Source of the DNA: Nocardioides sediminis
Lineage (GTDB): Bacteria > Actinomycetota > Actinomycetes > Propionibacteriales > Nocardioidaceae
Direction: 5' to 3'
DNA: 64,000 nt
Assembly: GCF_003047295.1 (NCBI RefSeq)
Contig: NZ_PZYZ01000002.1
Location: 372,001-436,000 of the forward strand
Shown: piece after piece, positions 44,182 through 52,281 of the stretch
Numbering within the stretch: the stretch's first letter is position 1
Layout of the letters: every line of letters starts with the position of its first letter
Position numbers and translations under genes: made by a program
The notes under the pieces: generated by a model
The model's input: the letters and a program-made list of their open reading frames with translations, nothing else
Databases searched by the model: none
Told to the model about the DNA's origin: nothing

Positions 44182-45891
44182 ATGGCTGACATCGATCGCC
44201 GCGACTTCTTCAAGCTTGCGGGCCTGGGTGCCTGCGTGACGGCCGTGGGACTGACGGTCCCCCTGGGTGAGTCGGCCAGCACCGCCGACTGGATCAGCAC
44301 GTCGCTGAAGCCGGGTCGCTTCTGGCGACGGATGCCCGTCCCGCAGGCGGTGAGCCCGGTGGTCATGACCGACGAGCACGGCGACTACCTGTTCTACGAG
44401 GTGACCGAGCGTGCCGGGAAGCTCCAGATCCTCGATCCGGGTGCTCCGGCTACGCCCGTCCTCGGCTATGCCTGGGGCGCAGAGGCGCCCACCGTGCCCG
44501 GCCCCCTGATCAAGGTCGACCAGAACACCCGCGTCCGCCTGCGGGTCCACAACGCGCTGCCGACGACGCACCCCACGTTCGGGTACGGAGGTGTCGCGAC
44601 CTCGGTGCACCTCCACGGCTCGGCCTCGCTGCCGCAGTACGACGGGTTCGCGGACGACCTGACCCTGCCCGGCCACTACAAGGACTACTGGTACCCGAAC
44701 CACCAGGGACCCAGGACGATCTGGTACCACGACCACAGCGTGCACCGCACGGCGATGAACATCTACAGCGGGCTGCTCGCGCAGTACCACATCCAGAACC
44801 CGTGGGAGAAGGAGAACCTCCCCCAGGGCAAGTACGACGTCCCCCTGGTGATCAGCGACGCGATGTTCGCCAGGGACGGGAAGCTCGCCTACATGGACCG
44901 GGACCACTCCGGGCTCTGGGGCGACGTCATCACGGTCAACGGTGTCCCGTGGCCCTTCCACGACGTGGAGCGACGGTTCTACCGGTTCCGCATCCTCATG
45001 GCGACCCTGTCCAGGTCGATGGCCCTGCGCTTCGTCAACACGCGCACCGGGGGGACGCTGCCGACCTACGTCGTCGCCACCGACGGAGGGGTCACGCCTC
45101 CCCAGCAGGTCACCAGCTGGCGTCATTCCAGCGCCGAGCGCTACGAGGTGATGGTCGACTTCTCGAGCTGCCGCATCGGCGACAAGATCGAGCTGCGCAA
45201 CGCCAGCCCCAACAAGAACCGCGACTTCCTGCACACCGGCAAGGTGATGCAGCTGCGGGTCACGTCGTCGTCGACGGAGTCCCGGTGGAACGCGGTCCCG
45301 ACCCCGCCGGCCAGCGAGCTGCACCCGGTGATGAGCACACCTGTCACGGCCGCGCGTCGTACGCGGGACATCGACCTCGAGCACGACGACGACACCAACG
45401 AGTTCCTCATCAACGGGATGGCCTGGAGGGACGTCCAGGCTGGCGGGTGGAACATCTTCGCCGACGACGGCGGGTCGCCACCCCGGCCGGGGGAGTACGA
45501 GATCTGGCGGATCGAGAACGACTCGGGAGGGTGGTTCCACCCCCTCCACTTCCACCTCGTGGACTTCCGGATCCTCAGCCGCAGGGGCGGGTCGGGCCGC
45601 GTCGAGGCCTGGGAGAAGGGGCCCAAGGACGTCGTGTACGTCGGCGAGGGGGAGCGGGTGGAGCTCCTGGTGCACTACGGCATGCCGCCGGCGCGCTACC
45701 CGGACGGGCGGAGCACCGGGCTCGCCGGCGCCACCGGCCACCTCGGAGGGCGCTTCATGCTCCACTGCCACAACGCCCCGCACGAGGACCACGACATGAT
45801 GGCCCAGTTCCTGGTGGCGCCCGCGAGCGGCGAGGTCGACCTGTCGCCGTACAGCGTGAACCACCCCGTCCACGGGGCGCCGCCCGTGTGA
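44182..45891 (+). CDS. Tat-exported multicopper oxidase
   Basis: 569 residues. Twin-arginine signal DRRDFFKLAGLGACVTAVGL (about 5-24). All four copper-ligand regions are present: HLHG, YHDHSVHRTAMN, HPLHFHLVDF and HCHNAPHEDHDM, so types 1, 2 and 3 sites should form. Layout resembles bilirubin oxidase, CotA and phenoxazinone-synthase-type enzymes rather than small laccases. It probably oxidises phenolics or Cu(I) outside the membrane as part of copper defence. GGGGGAGG precedes ATG 44182. The signal peptidase gene overlaps its stop in GTGA. Confidence 0.93.
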   Translation: MADIDRRDFFKLAGLGACVTAVGLTVPLGESASTADWISTSLKPGRFWRRMPVPQAVSPVVMTDEHGDYLFYEVTERAGKLQILDPGAPATPVLGYAWGAEAPTVPGPLIKVDQNTRVRLRVHNALPTTHPTFGYGGVATSVHLHGSASLPQYDGFADDLTLPGHYKDYWYPNHQGPRTIWYHDHSVHRTAMNIYSGLLAQYHIQNPWEKENLPQGKYDVPLVISDAMFARDGKLAYMDRDHSGLWGDVITVNGVPWPFHDVERRFYRFRILMATLSRSMALRFVNTRTGGTLPTYVVATDGGVTPPQQVTSWRHSSAERYEVMVDFSSCRIGDKIELRNASPNKNRDFLHTGKVMQLRVTSSSTESRWNAVPTPPASELHPVMSTPVTAARRTRDIDLEHDDDTNEFLINGMAWRDVQAGGWNIFADDGGSPPRPGEYEIWRIENDSGGWFHPLHFHLVDFRILSRRGGSGRVEAWEKGPKDVVYVGEGERVELLVHYGMPPARYPDGRSTGLAGATGHLGGRFMLHCHNAPHEDHDMMAQFLVAPASGEVDLSPYSVNHPVHGAPPV

Positions 45892-46421
45892 CCGCTCGTG
45901 CACGTCGTCGCGTCGCGGTCCTCGCGGTCCTGGCCGGCGTGGTCGTGCTCGTGCGCACCACGCTCGTGGTACCGGTCCGCATCGAGTCGGTGAGCATGCT
46001 GCCGACCCTGGCGGCGGAGGACGTCGTGCTCACCACCCGGACCCCGCCCCGGGTGACGGACCTGGACCGGGGGGACCTGGTGGTGTTCCGGAGCCCGGAG
46101 GACGGTCGGCGCACCATCAAGCGGGTGGTGGGGGTGCCGCTGGACGTCGTGGTGATCCTGGACGGCCTCCTCCACGTCAACGGTCGTCCGGTGGTCGAGC
46201 CGTACGCCGACGCGAGCCTGCTGCCCGGCTACTACAGCAGGACCGTCACCGTGCCCGACGAGCACGTGTTCGTGCTGGGGGACAACCGTGGCAACTCGGT
46301 CGACTCCCGCGACTACGGACCGGTGGGGGTCGACGACCTGACGGGTCGTGTCCTGCTGCGCGTGTGGCCGCCGGGGACCAGGACACCACCGGACGGCCCG
46401 GATCGCGACGGCCCGGGGTGA
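45888..46421 (+). CDS. lepB: Signal peptidase I
   Basis: 177 residues, a short one-membrane-anchor SPase I. N-terminal segment about 8-27, then SVSMLPT with the nucleophilic Ser, RRTIKRVVG with the general-base Lys, and GDNRGNSVDSRDYG (box E). It is coupled to the multicopper oxidase by a four-base overlap, suggesting a dedicated processing role in this locus, which is inference. Its last 109 bases overlap, antisense, the 3' end of the copD-ctaG gene. Confidence 0.9.
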   Translation: MTARARRRVAVLAVLAGVVVLVRTTLVVPVRIESVSMLPTLAAEDVVLTTRTPPRVTDLDRGDLVVFRSPEDGRRTIKRVVGVPLDVVVILDGLLHVNGRPVVEPYADASLLPGYYSRTVTVPDEHVFVLGDNRGNSVDSRDYGPVGVDDLTGRVLLRVWPPGTRTPPDGPDRDGPG

Positions 46422-48238
46422 ACGAGGGCCGCAGCCAGGACGGACGCGGCCGCCACGCCCATGACCAGCGCGGCGACCTCCTGGTCCGCGCCGGGGTCCA
46501 CCCACGACCACCCGAGCTCACCGAACCAGGTCGCGGCCAGCAGCCGGTCCCCGCCACCGAGCTGCGCCGCGAGCACGGCCAGGCACGAGGCGACCGCGGC
46601 CAGTGACCAGGTCGTCCGACTGACGAGGCGCCGGACGGCCGAGCAGTGCCGGACGGCCGTCCACAGGACCAGGCCGCTCGCGGTGGCCGCGGCCAGGATC
46701 GGGAGGCTCACCCAGTGCGACCGCAACGACGCCTCGGACAGGGGCGTCCTGTAGACGGCGACGAGCACGAGGCACACGAGCGTGGCCCCGGTGACCGGGG
46801 ACGGGACGTGAAGCTGGTCGGCGGGGTCCGGCCCCGTCGGGGGTGCTGCAGGCTCGCGCACGGTCCGCCAGAGGACGTGGGGGTCGCCGTGCGCCAGGAG
46901 GAGGGGCGCCAGGAGGAGGGCGGCGAGCAGCTGGCCGACCTGCACGCTCACCATGGCCGGGGCGAAGGTCGCGACGCCGGAGCACAGGTCGAGGAGCAGC
47001 AGCGCGAGCCCTGCGGCGAACGCGGCCGTCCGGGTCCCGGGCCAGACCAGGCCCCGACGCGCGAGACGCGCGACCCCGACGAGGTAGGCGGCGAGGGCGG
47101 CACCCAGGAGGACCAGCACCGCGGCGTCGAGCCGCCATGCCGTCGCGAGGGCCCACCAGCTGAAGGGAGGCACGGGGTGGCCCGGCTCCCCGCCGGTCGT
47201 GTGGCCGGCGGGGGCGGAGGTGGACGGGGGAGCGATGTCGGCGAGCGCCACGGCGAGCCCCATCGCCGCGGCCATGACCACGACCTCGCCGGCCGCCAGG
47301 CGCGAGAAGGCGAGGGTGCGGCCCTGGAGGGCCGCGACGACCGTGACGGCGCGGTGCCGGTGGCCGAGCACGCCCAGGGCGACGAGGAGCGCGACCTTCG
47401 CCGCGACCACGGCGCCGTACCCGGTCGCCCACGAGGCGGGCGCCGTGCCCATCTGCGCCGTCGCGGCCAGCAGTCCCGAGAGTCCCACGGCGCCGAAGCA
47501 GCCGAGGGCGACGGTGCTGAAGCGGGGCAGCACGGTCGTGAGGTCCGCGGACGACCTCCGCAGGTGCAGCAGCAACGCAGCCAGGCCACCGGTCCACAGC
47601 GAGGCGGCGAGCACGTGCACCACGACCGCGGACGAGGCCATGTCCGGGTCCGTCGTCGTGCTCGCGTGCCCGTCGAGCGCAGCGGGGAGCAGGCCGAGGA
47701 GGCTCGCCACGAGCAGGACGCGGCCGGCGGCGAGCGTCCTCGCGCGCGTGGAGGCGACGGCCACCCCGAGCGCGACGAGGGTCGTCACCTCGAGGCCCAC
47801 CGCACGGCTGGTCCCCGCCAGGGCCTCCAGCTGGGTGAGGCCCAGCTCCGTGAGCGGTGTCCCCAGCGCGTGCGCGGCGGACAGGACGACGAGGGTCGCG
47901 GAGGAGAGTGCCCACGACAGGGCCCAGGGCAGGGCCGGGAGGAGCGCCGCCGGGGGGAGGGTCGCACGGCCGCGCGTGCCGTGCCCGGGGGCCTGCCGCA
48001 GCACGGCGACGAGGAGCGACCCGACGGTCATCACCGCCGAGACCTGCGCGAGGAGCCGGACGACGCGCAGGCCCCAGCCCGTGGCGGCGCCGGCGTCGGG
48101 CAGTCCTGCCGGCGGCGCGGCGGGCAGTCCGTCCCCCACGGCCAGGGCGACGAGGAGCGCGGCCGAAGCCGCCGTACCAGCGGCGAGCGCGACGCGGAGG
48201 CACGGTCCTCGACCGATGGCGCCCATGGCTCGGTCCAT
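46313..48238 (-). CDS. copD: CopD-CtaG fusion: copper resistance / cytochrome oxidase copper-assembly membrane protein
   Basis: 641 residues with about 14-16 membrane segments. The N-terminal half (to about 335) has CopD features (VVVHVLAASLWTGGLAALLLHL, GYGAVVAAKVALLVALG); the C-terminal half (about 355-600) resembles CtaG of caa3-type oxidase assembly (PAMVSVQVGQLLAALLLAPLLLAHGDP). Such fusions are frequent in actinobacteria and move or insert copper. Start ATG 48238, with ATG 48226 possible; neither has a good ribosome site. The last about 36 residues, after the final membrane segment, are low-complexity and encoded antisense to lepB. Confidence 0.88.
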   Translation of the reverse strand: MDRAMGAIGRGPCLRVALAAGTAASAALLVALAVGDGLPAAPPAGLPDAGAATGWGLRVVRLLAQVSAVMTVGSLLVAVLRQAPGHGTRGRATLPPAALLPALPWALSWALSSATLVVLSAAHALGTPLTELGLTQLEALAGTSRAVGLEVTTLVALGVAVASTRARTLAAGRVLLVASLLGLLPAALDGHASTTTDPDMASSAVVVHVLAASLWTGGLAALLLHLRRSSADLTTVLPRFSTVALGCFGAVGLSGLLAATAQMGTAPASWATGYGAVVAAKVALLVALGVLGHRHRAVTVVAALQGRTLAFSRLAAGEVVVMAAAMGLAVALADIAPPSTSAPAGHTTGGEPGHPVPPFSWWALATAWRLDAAVLVLLGAALAAYLVGVARLARRGLVWPGTRTAAFAAGLALLLLDLCSGVATFAPAMVSVQVGQLLAALLLAPLLLAHGDPHVLWRTVREPAAPPTGPDPADQLHVPSPVTGATLVCLVLVAVYRTPLSEASLRSHWVSLPILAAATASGLVLWTAVRHCSAVRRLVSRTTWSLAAVASCLAVLAAQLGGGDRLLAATWFGELGWSWVDPGADQEVAALVMGVAAASVLAAALVHPGPSRSGPSGGVLVPGGHTRSRTRPVRSSTPTGP

Positions 48239-48260
48239 GAGGGGAGGATGCCCGGCCGGG

Positions 48261-48277
48261 CTTGGGGAAGTCTGGGG
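48261..48277 (-). promoter_or_regulatory. Copper-island element CCCCAGA-N3-CCCCAAG (copD copy)
   Basis: Read on the minus strand, spacer CTT, 22 bases before ATG 48238. Both heptamers are identical to those before the multicopper oxidase gene. Confidence 0.5.
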
Positions 48278-48306
48278 CCACCGCCCATCGCAGAGGGGGG
48301 CCCTTT

Positions 48307-48322
48307 CTCCCCAAATCGTGGG
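48307..48322 (+). promoter_or_regulatory. Copper-island element CTCCCCAAATCGTGGG (regulator copy)
   Basis: Lies 24 bases upstream of a TAGTCT box (48346-48351), a likely -10 for the regulator gene with a 30-base leader. Confidence 0.45.
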
Positions 48323-48381
48323 TGTCGCCGGCCCGGTGCCGACCCTAGTCTCGGGGAACGCCTCGGGAGTGAAGGCCCACG

Positions 48382-49302
48382 ATGATCCCGGGGGTGATCA
48401 TGCTCAAGATCCAGCTGTTCGGACCCACGACCGTCATCACGCCGGTCGGAGCGGTCGGGGGCGACGCGCTGGGTGGCGCGAAGCCGCGCCAGATCCTGGA
48501 GATCCTGGCCCTCTCGCTCGGCACGCCGGTCGCCAAGGACCACCTGGCCGAGCTGCTGTGGGACGGTGCTCCTCCCGCGTCCTACCTCGGGACCCTGGAG
48601 AGCTACGTGTGCCTGCTGCGCCGCAGGCTCGGGCTCGGGCGGGGCCGGGACTCGGCCATCTCGACGGTCCTGCACGGCTACGTCCTCGATCGCGAGGTCG
48701 CCGAGGTCGATCTCTGGGAGTTCCGGAGGGCGGCGCGGGCCGGACTGGGGACCCCGTGCCCGACCGCGTCCTGGACCCACCTCGAGGAGGCCCTGGGCCG
48801 GGTGTCGGGGGAGCTGCTGGCGAGCGAGGCGTACGCCGCGTGGGCGGCCCGGGAGCGGGAGCTGTTCCGCACGGAGCTGGTGGCGGCCTGCTGCCGGGCC
48901 GCGTCGAACGCGCTCCTCGTCGGTCAGGCCGACAGCGCCATCGCGGCGGCGCGGGCGGCGGTCTCCGCCGACGCGATCGCGGAGGAGGCGTGGCGACTGC
49001 TGATGCGCGCCCTGTGGAGTGCCGGGCGACGTGCCGAGGCCCTCCGGGCCTATGCGGAGCTGCGCGAGCACCTGGTGGTCGAGCTCGGGACCGAGCCCTC
49101 GGCCGCGACGGTCGGGTTGTTCCTCGAGATCCTCTCGGCGCACGACGCCGCCACCTCCTCCCTGCGCCCGGACCCGCGGGAGGAGGTGCGGCTGCTGCTG
49201 GGGTTGCTGCGCGAGGCGGTGGCCGCCGTCCCGGGAGTCCAGGAGCCCGGGAGCGACCACGCGCTCGCGCGCGTGGCCGCCGAGCTGTCGACGGCGAGCT
49301 GA
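48382..49302 (+). CDS. SARP/AfsR-type transcriptional regulator (winged helix plus BTAD)
   Basis: 306 residues. N-terminal OmpR-like winged helix (about 8-100: LKIQLFGPTTV, GAKPRQILEILALSLG, LAELLWDG, LESYVCLLRRRLG) followed by a bacterial transcriptional activation domain of helical repeats (about 110-270: AWRLLMRALWSAGRRAEALRAYAELREHLVVELG). No ATPase or sensor is attached, so it is a small SARP. SARPs bind heptamer direct repeats. Its position inside the copper island and the shared promoter elements make it the likely regulator. ATG 48382 follows GGAGTGAAGG; ATG 48400 is an alternative. Confidence 0.88.
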   Translation: MIPGVIMLKIQLFGPTTVITPVGAVGGDALGGAKPRQILEILALSLGTPVAKDHLAELLWDGAPPASYLGTLESYVCLLRRRLGLGRGRDSAISTVLHGYVLDREVAEVDLWEFRRAARAGLGTPCPTASWTHLEEALGRVSGELLASEAYAAWAARERELFRTELVAACCRAASNALLVGQADSAIAAARAAVSADAIAEEAWRLLMRALWSAGRRAEALRAYAELREHLVVELGTEPSAATVGLFLEILSAHDAATSSLRPDPREEVRLLLGLLREAVAAVPGVQEPGSDHALARVAAELSTAS

Positions 49303-49307
49303 GGTCC

Positions 49308-49904
49308 GTGGTCGCGGAGGCGGGGGCCTCGCGTCGCTCCCGCGGCTCCCGGGTCTCGCGGCTGGTCGCGTCGATGGTGCTGGCCCTCCTCACGATCGGC
49401 ACGGGACCGGGTGCCCAGGCCCACTCCGAGCTCGTGAGCAGCTCGCCCGCCGCCGGGAGCGTGGTGACCCGGGCCACGGACCGGGTCGTGCTGGTCTTCG
49501 CCTCCGACCTGCTGCCGGGCGCGAGCGCCGTGGTCGTCCGCGACCCTCGAGGGCGTGACGTGACGACGAGTGCCGCGGGCAGCAGGGCGGCGGTGGTCGA
49601 GGCGACGGTGCGGCTCGGTGTCGGCGGACGCCACGACGTGTCCTACCGCGTGGTCGGCGAGGACGGGCACGTCATCTCGGGAAGTCTCTGGTTCACCGTC
49701 GCCGGCGGGGCTGCCCCCGTCGGGGCCGCGGTCGCGGTGCCGCCGGACCCGGAGGTGTCACCCGGGTCGACGCCCGGGTCCGGGTCGATCACGTGGATCG
49801 TGCTCGCGAGCCTGGTCTGCGTCGCTCTGGGCGTCCACGTCCTCGGAGCACCCTCCCGGCGTCGGGCACGCGACTCCCGGGGGCGGGTCGACTCCGCCCC
49901 GTGA
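49308..49904 (+). CDS. copC: CopC-domain copper-binding protein with C-terminal membrane anchor
   Basis: 198 residues. Signal peptide (about 1-43) is cleaved after AQA so that the mature chain starts with His, HSELVSSSPAAGSVV; an N-terminal His is the CopC Cu(II) ligand. The second metal site is suggested by Asp/His in EDGHVISG. A membrane segment near the C-terminus (ITWIVLASLVCVALGVHVLG) tethers it outside the cell, as in CopC-YobA proteins. GTG 49308 starts five bases after the regulator stop. It probably delivers copper to CopD. It converges on the sigma gene with a one-base gap. Confidence 0.87.
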   Translation: MVAEAGASRRSRGSRVSRLVASMVLALLTIGTGPGAQAHSELVSSSPAAGSVVTRATDRVVLVFASDLLPGASAVVVRDPRGRDVTTSAAGSRAAVVEATVRLGVGGRHDVSYRVVGEDGHVISGSLWFTVAGGAAPVGAAVAVPPDPEVSPGSTPGSGSITWIVLASLVCVALGVHVLGAPSRRRARDSRGRVDSAP

Positions 49905-49905
49905 C

Positions 49906-50727
49906 TCAGACGGCAGGCGAGAGCCCGCCGGCGGCCTCGTCGGTCCCGCCGGCGAGCTCCGTGCGCAGCTGCCGGTGGATGCCGGTCATCAGCCGCGACA
50001 CCTGCGCCTGCGTCACCCCGATCGACGTGCCGATCTCGTCCTGGGTGAGGTCGTGGACGTAGCGCATCTCCAGGATGTGCTGCTCCCGCGCGTCGAGCCG
50101 GCGCACCGGCGGGGCCACCACCGCACGGGCCTCGGCCCGGGCGAAGCCCGTGTCGTGGTGCACCAGGGACTCCGCGAGCCGTCGTTCCGGCGCCTGCGAG
50201 TCGTCGTCCAGCGAGTCGCCGTTCCAGCCGCCGTGGGCGGCGATCGCCTCCTCGACCCTCGCCGCCGGCACCCCCAGTCGTTCGGCGAGGTCGCTGGGAC
50301 GCGGCGAGCGCCCGAGCTCCTGGGACAGCTCCTCGGTCAGCCGGGTGATGGTGGCCTGCAGCTCCTGCACGGAGCGCGGAGGGCGGACCAGCCAGCCGTT
50401 GTCCCGGAACCAGCGGCGCAGCTCGCCACGGATGCACGGCACCACGTAGCCGAGGAAGTCAGCCGACCGGGCGCCGTCGTACCGCCGGACGGCCTTGACC
50501 AGGGCGAGGCACGCGACCTGGCGCAGGTCCTCGGCGTCGACCCCGCGGCGTTCGTAGCGGCGAGCCACCTGGGTGGCGACGACGAGGTTGAGGCGGATGA
50601 CCTCGTCCTCGATCGCCCGGCGGTCCTCCTCGGGGTCGTCGAGGCGGACCAGGAGCTCGGCGGTCAGCGCCACGCGTCGTGCCCGCGGCACGCCGTGGTG
50701 CCCCTGGCGTGGGGAGGTGAGCGTCAC
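49906..50727 (-). CDS. SigB/SigF-family RNA polymerase sigma factor
   Basis: 273 residues. Region 2 (LRQVACLALVKAVRRYD...FLGYVVPCIRGELRRWFRDNGW) and region 3-4 (LGRSPRPSDLAERLGV, then ILEMRYVHDLTQDEIGTSIGVTQAQVSRL) have the pattern of the general-stress SigB/F/G group. GTG 50727 has AAGGA five bases upstream. No anti-sigma or anti-anti-sigma gene is next to it. Three neighbouring genes carry the motif GCATGCG-N12-GGGTAC, matching the GNNT-N14-16-GGGTAC/T pattern known for actinobacterial SigB, so they are likely its targets. Confidence 0.9.
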   Translation of the reverse strand: MTLTSPRQGHHGVPRARRVALTAELLVRLDDPEEDRRAIEDEVIRLNLVVATQVARRYERRGVDAEDLRQVACLALVKAVRRYDGARSADFLGYVVPCIRGELRRWFRDNGWLVRPPRSVQELQATITRLTEELSQELGRSPRPSDLAERLGVPAARVEEAIAAHGGWNGDSLDDDSQAPERRLAESLVHHDTGFARAEARAVVAPPVRRLDAREQHILEMRYVHDLTQDEIGTSIGVTQAQVSRLMTGIHRQLRTELAGGTDEAAGGLSPAV

Positions 50728-50818
50728 GTCGTTCCTTCTGCAGGTCCAGCGTGGCACGAGGCTCGACCACGATCCACCAGCCAACCAGCGGCCCGTGGAA
50801 CGGACTACCTCCCTTTGG

Positions 50819-50843
50819 GCATGCGATCCGCTGTCGTGGGTAC
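50819..50843 (+). promoter_or_regulatory. SigB-type promoter of LuxR-type gene
   Basis: GCATGCG, 12 bases, GGGTAC; nine bases then ATG 50853. Same spacing as the hemerythrin gene promoter. Confidence 0.65.
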
Positions 50844-50852
50844 GGCACCCGC

Positions 50853-51506
50853 ATGACCGTGATGACACGACGACGCCGCCCCGTGCGCGTCACCCTGGCC
50901 CACGAGTGCGACCTCGTGACCGTCGGTTTCGCCGGGATGCTCGCGCCCTACGCCCACCGCGTCCAGGTGCTGCCCTCCCCGGGGGGCGTCCCCGCCCGCG
51001 ACGTCGACCTGACCCTGCACGACACCCTCGCGGGGGTGAAGGACCTGCCGCTGGCGGCGGTCCATCCGATCGCGCACGACGGGCGCCTGGTCGCCTGGAC
51101 CTGGAACGCCCGCCCCCAGCTCGTCGAGCTCGCGCTGGGTCACGGCGTCAGCGGCGTGCTGTCCAAGGCGCTGCCGGCCGGTCGGCTGGTCGCCGCGCTC
51201 GAGTCGATCCACCGCGGCCGTCCGGTCGTCGACCTCGGCAACGACCAGCCCCCGGCGAGCGAGGGGGTGGCCACCGAGGCACTCACGCCCCGGGAGGCCC
51301 AGGTGATCGCCATGATCACCCAGGGGCTCGACAACCAGTCGATCGCCGACAGCGCCTCGATCAGCATCAACTCGCTCAAGTCCTACATCCGCTCGGCCTA
51401 CCGCAAGATGGGGGTCACGTCCCGGTCGCAGGCTGTCCTGTGGGGAGTCCGTCACGGCTACCTCGGCTCGATCGGCCGCGAGCAGGACCCCGAGCTCACC
51501 GCCTGA
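50853..51506 (+). CDS. LuxR-family regulator with degenerate receiver domain
   Basis: 217 residues. The C-terminal LuxR helix-turn-helix is clear (LTPREAQVIAMITQGLDNQSIADSASIS, INSLKSYIRSAYRKMGVTSR). The N-terminal 120 residues align with a response-regulator receiver: conserved Lys in GVLSKALPAG, and LHDTLAG at the phospho-acceptor strand, but the acidic pocket is incomplete, so phosphorylation is doubtful. Its promoter matches that of the sigma factor's other probable targets. ATG 50862 is an alternative start. Divergent from the sigma gene. Confidence 0.85.
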   Translation: MTVMTRRRRPVRVTLAHECDLVTVGFAGMLAPYAHRVQVLPSPGGVPARDVDLTLHDTLAGVKDLPLAAVHPIAHDGRLVAWTWNARPQLVELALGHGVSGVLSKALPAGRLVAALESIHRGRPVVDLGNDQPPASEGVATEALTPREAQVIAMITQGLDNQSIADSASISINSLKSYIRSAYRKMGVTSRSQAVLWGVRHGYLGSIGREQDPELTA

Positions 51507-51538
51507 GCGGTGCTGCCCACGGGCAGCCGAACGAGAGA

Positions 51539-51587
51539 GCGGCCGGTCGGTCCCGGGTCTGCGTGAGCCCCGGAGCCGACCGGCCGC
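51539..51587. terminator. Long GC hairpin between convergent LuxR-type and flavodoxin-like genes
   Basis: GCGGCCGGTCGG pairs with CCGACCGGCCGC, extended by CCCGGG/CCCCGG with a nine-base loop. Bidirectional terminator between converging genes; no T-tract. Confidence 0.7.
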
Positions 51588-51611
51588 CCCGTTCGTGGCC
51601 GCGCCTGGCCG

Positions 51612-52220
51612 TCAGGGCGGCGGGTACGGCGCGTCGCGCAGCAGCGTCGCGAGGTGCGCCGCACCGGCCGCGGCGGTCGTGATCGTGGAGTGCGTGGTCT
51701 CCGGTGTCTCGTCGAGGTCGCGGTAGTCGGTGGACTGCATCGCCTCACCCACCCAGTAGGCGCCGGCCTGCGCCGGAACGCTGAAGCCCACGTCGTTGAG
51801 GGCCTGGAGGCACTCGGCGACGACGTGGTGGGCGCCGTCCTCGTTGCCGACCACGGCCACCAGGGCGACCTTGCCGCTCATCGAGGGGCGGCCGTCCTCG
51901 TCGGTCTCCGAGAGCTCCGCGTCGAGCCGCTCCATCACCATCTTGGCCACCGACGCGGGCTGTCCCATCCAGATCGGCGTCGAGATCACCACGATGTCCG
52001 CCGCGAGCACCTGGTCGCGGATGTGGGGCCACTCGTCTCCGTCACCCTCGTCGGTCGACACCCCGAAGCGCACGTCGTGGTCGGCGACGCGGACCAGGCG
52101 GCCCTGCACCCCGTGGGGCTCGAGGGCCCCGAGGACCTGGCGGGCGATCAGCTCGGAGCTGGACGCGGCCGGAGAGGGCTTGAGCGTGCAGACCAGCGCC
52201 AGTGCGTTGAGGCCGGGCAT
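51612..52220 (-). CDS. Flavodoxin-fold NAD(P)H reductase-like protein
   Basis: 202 residues. Flavodoxin-like/NADPH-dependent FMN reductase family: LALVCTLKPSPAASSSELIA forms the FMN phosphate loop, VVISTPIWMGQPASVAKMVMERL the second, and VALVAVVGNEDGAHHVVAE the third. It probably binds FMN and reduces quinones or other acceptors. ATG 52220 follows GAGAGGAC. A SigB-type promoter facing it is shared back to back with the hemerythrin gene. Confidence 0.85.
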   Translation of the reverse strand: MPGLNALALVCTLKPSPAASSSELIARQVLGALEPHGVQGRLVRVADHDVRFGVSTDEGDGDEWPHIRDQVLAADIVVISTPIWMGQPASVAKMVMERLDAELSETDEDGRPSMSGKVALVAVVGNEDGAHHVVAECLQALNDVGFSVPAQAGAYWVGEAMQSTDYRDLDETPETTHSTITTAAAGAAHLATLLRDAPYPPP

Positions 52221-52256
52221 CGAGGTCCTCTCGTGGTGGGGCGACGTGCAGGGGCC

Positions 52257-52281
52257 GTACCCAGCGCGGCGCGACGCATGC
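52257..52281 (-). promoter_or_regulatory. SigB-type promoter of flavodoxin-like gene
   Basis: On the minus strand GCATGCG (52281-52275), 12 bases, GGGTAC (52262-52257). The 36 bases between it and ATG 52220 hold a ribosome site. Confidence 0.65.

Noticed and set aside
45888..46421. Frameshift joining the oxidase and signal peptidase
   Set aside because: GTGA overlap is a normal coupling; both proteins have complete domains and their own ends.
50728..50852. Autoregulatory SigB-type promoter for the sigma gene itself
   Set aside because: GCATGC occurs on the minus strand, but no GGGTAC lies at the required distance; only GGTAG after ten bases.
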